Below are positions 43,684-53,200 of a stretch of 64,000 bases of DNA, piece by piece. Each line of letters begins with the position of its first letter. Within the stretch, counting starts at the first letter, position 1. The position numbers and the translations under genes are program-made. The DNA lies in NCBI GenBank assembly GCA_017414505.1, contig JAFQLQ010000031.1:124001-188000 (forward strand), written 5' to 3'. The notes under the pieces are model-generated. The model had not been told where the DNA came from, made no database searches, and saw nothing but the letters and a program-made list of their open reading frames with translations. The stretch is from Clostridia bacterium. Lineage in GTDB: Bacteria > Bacillota > Clostridia > UMGS1840 > HGM11507.

Positions 43684-46600
43684 TTGCTTAAAAAAACAGC
43701 TTTAATACTTGTATTTACAATGTTGATAAGTCTTTGTCCTGTAATGTCAGCGGATAATTTGCTTATCAATGAAGTTTTTGAAAATTATGCTTTGAATGAA
43801 ACTGCGTTTTCTTCTTTTAACGTTCATTCAGGTGTTGATGTCAGAGTTACCGAAGATAGCGGAAATAAAGCTCTGTACGGAAAAGCCTGGGGAAGCGGAG
43901 TTTCTGTTTCGGTTCCGTTAAGCGGAGTTGACGCAAAAGGAAAATACGTATATTCCGTTCGTATTAAAACAACAGACGAAAAACCTGTTGGCAAGCTTTT
44001 TTCAATAACAGATACAAGTGGAAATATTCTCGATTTAATAACAATTAAAAAAGATAGCGGATTATATCTTCCTGATAACAAGCAAATAGGCGGATATGTT
44101 CACAACAAATGGACTGAATATACCGTTATGGCAGACTGGCGTGCTCAGAGCATCAGCATTTATATAAACGGAAAAAATGCTGTTTATTCCTGGCGCTTGC
44201 CACAAAAAAGCTTTGGTGCTGCGGCAAAAATTGATTTTTCCTTTGCAGAACCTGCGGAAGGTATAATACAGTGCCTGTTCGATAATTTAAGAATTTATAA
44301 GGGGAGCATTCTGCCGGATAAGATGAATTTTCCTTCGGTTGCTTATTCATCTGAGGTAAAGGAATTTACTCCTGCAACAGAAATTATCAACGAATATACA
44401 TCATATTTCGATATTAATTTCTCGAGTATATCCGGGAATATAGCCTTTGGTGACCACGGTCTTTCTGTTTCATACGAAAAGCTTGAAGATGAAAATGGCG
44501 TTATGAAATTTGAAACACATTCAGATTCGCCCTGTTCAGGTTATTTCGATATTGATTCGCGTTCCTTATCATCTGACAGCAGATATGTTGTTCAGGTAGA
44601 TGTTTTTGTCAAGGAATTTGACGGCGACGGAAACCAGATGAATCTGTTTTACAGTAAGGATGCCAATAATAATTTCTATTCCGGATTGTATTTAAAACCG
44701 GACGGTACGGTTTATTACGGGCATACAAATACCAAAGCAGGTACATTTGAATTTAATGAATGGACAAATTTTGCCATTGTATATAATAAAGATGCGGGGC
44801 TTTGCGATATTTATATAAACGAAGAGCTAGCCCTTAAGGATGCAGCCTGCGTTTCTTCTATGAAGCCTATTATTTACAGATTCGACGCTAAAAATAATTC
44901 CGGCGGAAATATAGATATTTGTCTTGATAACCTTCGTTTATACCATAGCAGGACATTGCTTACAAACGACGAAGCAGAAGAAAATACAAATACTCCGTCT
45001 GTTCCGTCAGGGGAGAGAACAACAATTTACACCGATGACAAAGCTCTGGAGTATTCGGATGGTGCAAGCGTTTTAATGCTTACCAACAATACTTTACTTG
45101 TTGACGGAAAAAAACTTAACTGTGACAGCAACGATTTGAAACCGCAGGTTATAAACGGTTCTACTATGCTTCCTGCCGGTGCAGTTAAGCTGATAGGCAA
45201 AACAGAGGTTAACTGGAATAAAGATTCCGGAGAAATATCTGTCGGCGGAAGCAGTCTGAAAGAGGGCGAAAAAACCGCTAATAAAAACGGTAGTGTAATT
45301 GAGCTTTCTTCTGCTCCCAAAGCAGAAAACGGAATTTTATATCTTCCTTTGCGTTCCGTTTGCGAAAATGTTCTTAATAAAAGTGTTCTTTGGGACGAAC
45401 GCGGTTTCATTGTTATTTCAGATTCGGAATTTGAATATACAAACAGTCCGCTGTTTACTGAAACTTCCGAACCAATTGACGAAATTTACAGATTTATGCA
45501 GTTTGACCGTCCGTCGGGCGAAGCGGTTATAGAAACAATTAAGAAAAATTTCCCGAATAAGGCTCATCCGAGAATTATTCTTGATCAAAGTGAGCTTGAT
45601 TACATTAAAAATAAGGTTTCAACTGATTCCCAATGGAAAAAAAGAATAAACGACTGGGTAGTTTCCACCGAGCCCTTTATGAATAAAGAAATTGCCACAA
45701 ATCCCGATCCGCTTGAAATTTATGATACATACGGAAATCTTTATATGAATATGATGCTTAAGGTCGGTACAGCATTTCTTTTAACCGGTGACGAAAGATA
45801 TGTAAATAAAGGTGTTAAAGAAACACTTAATGCCTGCAAGTGGAACAATCTTGGTGAAAGCTACTCTGCTTTACAGAGCGGACATTGGGCAATTGGTATG
45901 GCGGTAGCATATGACAGTTTTTACAACTATCTTTCACAAACCGATGAAGGTAAGGAAACTCTTGCTGAGATGCGTAAAGGCATTAACAGACTGCTTTACC
46001 GTATCAATATAAGAGGCTTTGAAGGCGCTGAAAAATCTCAGTGGCTTGACAGAAATAATAACTGGCTTGGTGTTGTAGGAGGAGGTATTCTTGCACTTTT
46101 ACTTAGTGTTGGAGACGAAGAAGACCTGCCCGATACAGCTTATATGATTGAAAACACCTTAAAAGCACTTGAAAAATTCATAGGCTTCTATTCTCCGGAC
46201 GGAGGATATTTTGAAGGTGTATCATATTCGCACTACGGTGCACATCTTACAGTTTATGCTCTTGTAGCTCTTAACCGTATATGTAAAACCGATTACGGTA
46301 TTTCCACCGCATCCGGATTTAAGGATATGGCTAAATTTTTCGTGTATACCCAGACACCCACAGGCCATTTTAATTTCCACGATGATTCACAGCAGTTTTT
46401 AAGTAACTATATACCGTATCAGATTTGTTACTTATATGATGATCCTGAAACGTTGTATTATTACGATAATCTGCGTTCTATTTCTGGAATGAAAAATGAC
46501 GTTTTAATGCAGCTTTATTACGAAAAATGTATTACCAACAGAAATATAACTGTTCAACCGAATAAATCGCTTGATAATTATTTTGTCGGATGTGATGTTG

Positions 46601-48102
46601 GTTCTTTCAGAAACAGTTTTCAGACCAAAACACCGGTATTTGCAGCGTACCACGGAGGCTATTCCGGGCTTAACCACGATATGCTTGATTTAGGTCAGTT
46701 CTATTTTGAGGCTGACGGTGTAATATGGGCATACGACCTTGGAAAAGACAGTTATTCTCTTCCGAATTACTTCACTCCGGCAGGATATGCGCATTACAGA
46801 AAAGGTACATCCGGTGAAAATTGTATTGTTATTAATCCCAAGAAAGATTCCAATAAGTATTTCGGTCAGAAGGTAGGAGCATATGCAAAGCTTATTGATT
46901 CCGAATCCAAAGCAAGAGGTGCGAAAGCAGCATACGATCTTACAGAAGCGTATGAAAGAGATGCCGAAAGCTATATAAGAGGCTACTATTTTGGCGATAA
47001 CAGAAACACTCTTACGGTGCGTGATGAAATAACTTTTAAATCATCAGAAAACGAAGTTTACTGGTTTATGCACACACCTGCATCTATAGAAATTACAGGC
47101 GAAAACAAGGCAATTCTTACATCTGCAACCGGAAAAAAACTGCAGGTTGATGTCCTTGTTGAAGGTGCAGATGAATATGAGCTTCTTGATATGGAAGCAA
47201 AGCCGTTCTCATTTGCGCCCAATGCTTCGGGGCAGGGCAGTAATGACGGTATAAGAAAGCTTGCCATAAAAGCACTTTCGGATAAAGAACTTTCCATTAC
47301 AGTTAAATTAAGCCCTGTTAATAATGAATACGATTTAACAGAAATTTCAGCTGAGAAAATCTCCGGCTGGACTATACCTGACGGTGAAATTCCGAAAAAG
47401 CTTGAGTTATATGAGCTAACAGTAAACGGTGAAAGCGTTCCGGCGTTTAATTCTTCAAGAAATTATTATGAAATTGAGTTACCTTTCGGAACAGAAGAAT
47501 CTCCCGTTGTTCAGGCAAAATCATATGATGGGGAAGTAGTTGTTACTCAGGCTCCCACACCTTTTGACGAAGCAAAAATTACTGTTAATAAGAGCGGTAA
47601 TAGGGACAGCGTTTATACTGTTAAATTCAATGTGTCCTCCGACCGTGAAATTGTGGTAACTGAAGAGCTTTATGACGTACAGCCCGTTGCAAAAATGAGC
47701 GGAACTCTTATTTCGCCCGTAAGCGCAAGTGCCAGCGACCTTTCTGAACCTCAGAACGGTTCGGATAAAATGATTGACAACGATTTGAGCACAAGATGTG
47801 CAGTTTCGGGTAACGGTATATGGATGGAAATAGACCTTGGCGCTGTTAAAGAATTCGATGGTGTTGCACTTGGTTTCTTTAAAGGTGATACAAGAAACTG
47901 TTATTTTGATATTATGTATTCTGAAGACGGAATAAACTTCAAAAAAGTATTTAACGGTGAATCAACCGGCGAAACAGCAGAGCTTGAAAGTCTGCCGATT
48001 CCCGGAAAAGCCCGTTATATAAGATATGTGGGATACGGAAACTCCTACATTCCGTCTGCGGTTTGGAACAGTGTGACAGAATTTGCAGTATATAAAAACT
48101 GA
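43684..48102 (+). CDS. Giant secreted heparinase II/III-type lyase with LamG, stalk and F5/8-type C domains
   Basis: TTG 43684 is the likely start: it lies 5 bp after GAGGTGAT, whereas GTG 43675 and ATG 43678 lie inside that ribosome site. The protein has about 1472 residues. It has a signal peptide (to about 22), two LamG-like modules (about 25-205, 225-420) and a copper-amine-oxidase-like stalk (about 430-590). A catalytic (alpha/alpha) toroid and beta-sandwich of the heparinase II/III family span about 600-1235: NNNW at 791-794, YSHYGAH at 848-854, NHDMLDLG from 997. A cadherin-like module (about 1240-1320) and a discoidin F5/8 C-type binding domain (about 1330-1472) follow. The family cleaves uronic-acid polysaccharides such as heparin, heparan sulfate or alginate. 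It is paralogous to 50268-55034. Confidence 0.82.
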   Translation: MLKKTALILVFTMLISLCPVMSADNLLINEVFENYALNETAFSSFNVHSGVDVRVTEDSGNKALYGKAWGSGVSVSVPLSGVDAKGKYVYSVRIKTTDEKPVGKLFSITDTSGNILDLITIKKDSGLYLPDNKQIGGYVHNKWTEYTVMADWRAQSISIYINGKNAVYSWRLPQKSFGAAAKIDFSFAEPAEGIIQCLFDNLRIYKGSILPDKMNFPSVAYSSEVKEFTPATEIINEYTSYFDINFSSISGNIAFGDHGLSVSYEKLEDENGVMKFETHSDSPCSGYFDIDSRSLSSDSRYVVQVDVFVKEFDGDGNQMNLFYSKDANNNFYSGLYLKPDGTVYYGHTNTKAGTFEFNEWTNFAIVYNKDAGLCDIYINEELALKDAACVSSMKPIIYRFDAKNNSGGNIDICLDNLRLYHSRTLLTNDEAEENTNTPSVPSGERTTIYTDDKALEYSDGASVLMLTNNTLLVDGKKLNCDSNDLKPQVINGSTMLPAGAVKLIGKTEVNWNKDSGEISVGGSSLKEGEKTANKNGSVIELSSAPKAENGILYLPLRSVCENVLNKSVLWDERGFIVISDSEFEYTNSPLFTETSEPIDEIYRFMQFDRPSGEAVIETIKKNFPNKAHPRIILDQSELDYIKNKVSTDSQWKKRINDWVVSTEPFMNKEIATNPDPLEIYDTYGNLYMNMMLKVGTAFLLTGDERYVNKGVKETLNACKWNNLGESYSALQSGHWAIGMAVAYDSFYNYLSQTDEGKETLAEMRKGINRLLYRINIRGFEGAEKSQWLDRNNNWLGVVGGGILALLLSVGDEEDLPDTAYMIENTLKALEKFIGFYSPDGGYFEGVSYSHYGAHLTVYALVALNRICKTDYGISTASGFKDMAKFFVYTQTPTGHFNFHDDSQQFLSNYIPYQICYLYDDPETLYYYDNLRSISGMKNDVLMQLYYEKCITNRNITVQPNKSLDNYFVGCDVGSFRNSFQTKTPVFAAYHGGYSGLNHDMLDLGQFYFEADGVIWAYDLGKDSYSLPNYFTPAGYAHYRKGTSGENCIVINPKKDSNKYFGQKVGAYAKLIDSESKARGAKAAYDLTEAYERDAESYIRGYYFGDNRNTLTVRDEITFKSSENEVYWFMHTPASIEITGENKAILTSATGKKLQVDVLVEGADEYELLDMEAKPFSFAPNASGQGSNDGIRKLAIKALSDKELSITVKLSPVNNEYDLTEISAEKISGWTIPDGEIPKKLELYELTVNGESVPAFNSSRNYYEIELPFGTEESPVVQAKSYDGEVVVTQAPTPFDEAKITVNKSGNRDSVYTVKFNVSSDREIVVTEELYDVQPVAKMSGTLISPVSASASDLSEPQNGSDKMIDNDLSTRCAVSGNGIWMEIDLGAVKEFDGVALGFFKGDTRNCYFDIMYSEDGINFKKVFNGESTGETAELESLPIPGKARYIRYVGYGNSYIPSAVWNSVTEFAVYKN

Positions 48103-48119
48103 TATGCAAGAGGTAAAAT

Positions 48120-50243
48120 ATGAGAAAAATAAATAAAATAATATCACTTCTTATGATAATCTGTATGATGAATTTTGTACAGGTTTGTGCTGATAGTGCC
48201 GAAGTGATTTCGATATTTCCTGCTGACGGAAGCGCTGTTACCGCTGACACTTTGCAGTTATCTGCACAGTGCTCCAAAACCGCACAGAAAGCAGTTTTTA
48301 TACTTGACGGTGTGAAACTTACTCCTGTGGAAATTGCCGGCGATTTTGCGGAGATTTTCCTGCAGGAAAATATGAAATACGGAAAGCATATTTTAGAAGT
48401 TGTTTTTATAGGTGATAATTTTTCTGCTTATAAAAAGTCGGAATTTACTGTTATAAAATCTGAGGATACAGTTCACGAAAACAGTGCCGGTATAACAGAT
48501 ATGGCATTGGCAAATAACAGTGCTTCAAACCCCGGAGGAGGAGAGCTTTATCTTTCTACCCGCACTCTGGATAAGGCGTGGAAAATTAATCTTGGAACTC
48601 AGATTTATAATTCTACAGGCCCGTATATAGATTTGACAAACAATGTATTTTCAGGTGCTAAAACCACTTCGGAATGCGTAATACATTTTACTTTTGATGT
48701 AAAAGCCACTCATACAGGTGCCGGCATGAAAATTGAAAGCCGCTGTTATAACGAAGCAGGAATTTCAAGCTGGAGTGGTATTAAAAATATATCAGCTATG
48801 GCAGATGGCAAGCTTGCAGACAGCGAAATTTCTTTTGAAGCGGATAAGTGGTATTCTTTTGATTATATGTTTGATACCGAAAATAATATTATTTCTGTTT
48901 CAGTAGATGGCGAAGAGCTTATAAGCGATACATATACTTCGGATCAGTTTAATAAAGGTCTTGCTCTTATAAGGTTGAGAGTTCTGCAGTATGAATGTGC
49001 AGACAGCGAGGCTTATCCAGATGGCGGATATATTGTTGTTGACAATATGAAGGTTATATCCGGAGATGATGTTTTTACTTCAACCGGAGATGTTAACAAT
49101 GTAACATTTGGCAATAACGCTTCCGGTAATCCCGGCGGCGGAGAGATTTCTCTTGAAAATACAACGGGAAAAAACACTTCCGGAAAAGAATATTTTTCGG
49201 TTAATCTCGGAAAGCAGGTTTATACAAGTACCGGGCCTTATATTGACCTTAATTTAAAAAACTTTCCTAAAATTATTGTTCACGATAAATGTATAACAAC
49301 ATTTAATTTCGACTTGTATGCATCACATATCGGAGCAGGGCTGATGATAGAATCACGTTGCTTCAATTCTGTAAATGCATCAAGCTACACCGGAATTAAA
49401 AATATTAAAGCTATTTACGACGGAAAGCTTGCAGAAACCAGTAAAAGCTTTAATCCCGGAAAATGGTATAGCTTTAAATATGTTTTCGATACTGTGAGCA
49501 ATAAAATTACAGTTTATGTAGATGATGAAAAATTACAGGAAATGCAGTATACATCAGGGGAATACAATAAAGGAATGTCATTATTGAGATTCAGATTTCT
49601 TCAGACTGCTGCAAGTAATAACGGTTTTATTCTTCTGGATAAGATGAATGTTGTAACAACATCTGTTAAAGGTACCGGTATTTATGCTGAATATTTAAAA
49701 GACGGTGCATATGTGGCAATAGCCGACGGAACGATTCCTTACGGTGTTAATAAACTAAGATTTAATTCTGATGTTGCCCTCACTGATTTAAAGGTGTATG
49801 AAAACGGCAGGCTTATTGACGCCGCAATAAATTCCGTTTCGGATACAGTAAAAGAAATTACTGTTGAAAAAAACTTCCCTGCAGGTTCTGAAATTAAGCT
49901 TTCTGCAGCCGAGACTGAGCTTAAAGTGAGAGTTGGATTGAAAAATTCTGCAGATATTAAAGGAACATTCACAGTAAACGACACACCGCTTTACGTTTCC
50001 GAACAGTTAAAAGCCGGAGATACGGTATCAGTATCCTATAATATAACCGGAGAAAGTGAAGATTACTGCACAGCGATAACTGTTTTTGACGGAAACGTAC
50101 CTGTGTGCTCAGATTTTGCTTACGGGCAGGAAATATCTGTTACCTTGCCTGGTGACTTAGGAAATTATACAGTAGAAAGCTTTGTTTTTAAAGATATTTC
50201 CGCTAAAATTCCTGTTTCGGCACAAATCTGGAATGTCCATTAA
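48120..50243 (+). CDS. Secreted protein with Ig-like and two LamG-like modules
   Basis: This 707-residue protein has a signal peptide (about residues 1-24) and an N-terminal Ig-like module (about 25-115, IFPADGSAV). Two near-duplicate LamG-like modules lie at about 120-310 and 320-510; each opens with GGGELYL or GGGEISL and contains STGPYIDL, then a WYSFxYxFDT strand. Two further beta modules form the C-terminus, the last related to the recurring terminal module of this window. There is no catalytic domain and no wall anchor. It lies between two lyase genes and most likely binds the same polysaccharide. The LamG modules resemble those of the next two proteins (GAYINL, EYIFDT). Confidence 0.72.
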   Translation: MRKINKIISLLMIICMMNFVQVCADSAEVISIFPADGSAVTADTLQLSAQCSKTAQKAVFILDGVKLTPVEIAGDFAEIFLQENMKYGKHILEVVFIGDNFSAYKKSEFTVIKSEDTVHENSAGITDMALANNSASNPGGGELYLSTRTLDKAWKINLGTQIYNSTGPYIDLTNNVFSGAKTTSECVIHFTFDVKATHTGAGMKIESRCYNEAGISSWSGIKNISAMADGKLADSEISFEADKWYSFDYMFDTENNIISVSVDGEELISDTYTSDQFNKGLALIRLRVLQYECADSEAYPDGGYIVVDNMKVISGDDVFTSTGDVNNVTFGNNASGNPGGGEISLENTTGKNTSGKEYFSVNLGKQVYTSTGPYIDLNLKNFPKIIVHDKCITTFNFDLYASHIGAGLMIESRCFNSVNASSYTGIKNIKAIYDGKLAETSKSFNPGKWYSFKYVFDTVSNKITVYVDDEKLQEMQYTSGEYNKGMSLLRFRFLQTAASNNGFILLDKMNVVTTSVKGTGIYAEYLKDGAYVAIADGTIPYGVNKLRFNSDVALTDLKVYENGRLIDAAINSVSDTVKEITVEKNFPAGSEIKLSAAETELKVRVGLKNSADIKGTFTVNDTPLYVSEQLKAGDTVSVSYNITGESEDYCTAITVFDGNVPVCSDFAYGQEISVTLPGDLGNYTVESFVFKDISAKIPVSAQIWNVH

Positions 50244-50267
50244 TATTTCTTATAAAGGAGGGATAAA

Positions 50268-53200
50268 GTGAAAAAAATTATATCTGTAATTTTAATATTT
50301 ACATTGATTTTATCCTTTTTTCCTGCTGTTGGAATGTCAGCAACTGAAGTTCTGCTTGCTTCATACGGTTGGGATGATACAGCTTTCGTACCATCTTTCG
50401 GAAATAACGAGTCACTTAAAATGACTTATTCCTATGAAGAAGGATTGAACGGAACAGCACTGAAGATTCAGCTTGGCGAAACTCCAACAGCTCAAGGTGC
50501 ATATATAAATTTAACTGATACGGTGTTAAAAAAAGCACTGATTAATGAAAAATCAAAAATCCGATTTAAATTTGATGTATATACTTCGGAGGATTATGCA
50601 GGCGTAGGCGTTGAGGCAAGATGCTACGGCACAACGGCAAATGCTTACGACGGCGCCGCAAATCCCTGGAAGCTCTATGCAGGCGAGAGACTAAAAAAAG
50701 AAACCTGGCATACTGTTGAATATATTTTTGATACCATAGAAGAGGTTTATTACAGTTATATTGACGGAGCTCTGCATCAGCCAAAAACCGGTTATACGGT
50801 GGAAAACAGAGATACAGGTCTTTCCCTTATCAGGTTAAGATTTGTTCATCAGAACAAAGCAGAGCCCGACAGCATACTTAATGATGCGTATGTAATGGTT
50901 GACAATATGGAGGTTTCTTTAGAATATCCTGCATCTTTAATGAAATTAAGTGCATATGAGTACAAAGATAATGTTTTATCTGTTAAAAACGATTCAGTAC
51001 CTGAAGGTTCGTCTGCAATTCATCTTGAGCTTGATGAAAATACAACAGGACTTACCATATCGGATGTAACTGTTGCAGATTCTTTGGGAAATGTACTTTC
51101 AACAGAAAATTCCCTTACTGATAACAAGATGACAATTTCGTTTCAGGATACTCTGAAAATCGGTATTTATAACATTAATGTGGATTGCTCAGATGTTCTT
51201 TTTAACGGACATTATGTGGGGGATAAATATTCAATTCCGCTTACTGTAAAAGGGGCTTCTTTTGAAATTCTTTCTCCGGCAGAAGCAGATGAATTTATAA
51301 AAGATGAAAAAATTACTGTTCGTTTGTATAACAATAATATGACTTCTGTTGCACTTTATCTGAACGAAGAATTTGTTGAAGAAAAAGTGACAGAAGAGGG
51401 AATTTGCGAATTTGTAATAAATCCGGTTTTTGGTGTAAATTCCATCAAAGCGGTTGGTAGGGATAAATTCGGAAACAAATATATCAAACGGGTAACCGTA
51501 CATTGCCGCGAGTATAAAAATACCGTTTACCAATACGGCTCATATAATGATAAGTTTGGTGTTTCCTTAAAAAACGGCGTATATACTTTTACTAAAAAAT
51601 CAGAAACTGCAACTTCGGGAGCGATTCTTGATGTCAGAGATAAATATGCTGAATACGGCGTGTTTACTCATATTTCAAAAGTTAAAATGGACAGTCTTGA
51701 TTCGTGTATAAAATTTATACCGATAGGATACAACGAGAATAAAACCGAAGTATGGAAATTCAGCATGATGTCTACACCTGTGTTTAACTATGGCAAGCTT
51801 GGTAATACCAACATTGCATATAAAGCAGGTGAATGGTATCAGATGAAGGTTGTAAGCGATATACCAAACCGGATTCAGACGGTGTATATTTCAGGCGAAG
51901 GATACGGCCCGTATAAAATGGAATTTCCAATAAACTGCTCTGCTTCTGAAACTGTTTATTTAAGGCGGGAAAAGGTTGAAGCCACAATCGGAGAAGGTGC
52001 AGAATTAACCGACGGAATACATTTTGAGCATATTTGTCATTACAGCGATATAAACGGTTTTCCGGTGACTGATATAAATTCTTCTGATAATATTATATCC
52101 TGCAAGGCTTTGTCTGCTCAGTTTGAATTATCGGGAAATTCATATTCTTCGTTAACAACAGATAATGTAAAGCTTTTTAAAGCGAATGAAGAAGTAACTT
52201 TAAATTCGTTAGATTATGATTCCGAAGCAAATAAGTTTAAAATTACCTTTTTAAATACGCTTGATAAAGGTTTTTACCTGCTTAAAATACTTCCGGGAGC
52301 AGCTTTGAACGCAGATACAGTTTCCGAAGAAACTGCAGTAATACCAATCACAGTAACTGATTCATCGGGAATATTTACAGACGGCATTGAACTGTCGCAG
52401 TCAGGCGATAACGTTGTATTTTATGCCGATTACAAAAATGTATCCGGAGAGGCTAAAAAAACTGCTGCTGTTATTGGTATGTATGATAACGATAAGCTCA
52501 TTAATGTAGAGTCGGAAGAAAAGAAGCTTTCCGAAGGAACGGGAAGTATTACCTTTACGCTGAATGATGTAAGCTATGCAAATAAACTGTGCGGAATGCT
52601 TTTAAGTGATGTTAAAAATATTACTCCGCTTTCATCTGCTGTAAAAATTGATGTTGAGGAAGAAGAGAGAAATTCAATATTCAGTAACGAAAAAGCAATA
52701 CAGTATGCCGAAAATTCAAGTATATTTATGCTTTCTAACGATTCAATGTTTTTAGATAATAAAAAACAGAATTATGAAAGTGAAGCATTGAAACCGGTAT
52801 TTATTGATGATGTTTTAATGATTTCTGAAAATTTAATTAACCTTATCGGAGATAATAACATCAGTTGGAATAAGGAAACGGGCGAAATAAGTATAAACGA
52901 AGCGATTTTTACAACAGGAGAAGAAAATGCCAAGATAGACGGCAACAACGTTGTGCTTTCCAAAGCACCAACAGTAAAAAATGATGTTTTATATCTTCCT
53001 CTTTACGATGTTTGTGAGAAGGTGCTTAAAAAATATGTTTATTATGACAAAAGAGATTTTGTTGTAATAACCGATTCGGAGTTTGAATACACCGATAGCG
53101 ACCATTTTCTTTTAAACAGTGAACCTGTTGACGAAATATACAGATTCCTGCAGTTTGACAGACCGTCAGGTAAAGAAGTTATAAACACAATAGAAGAAAA

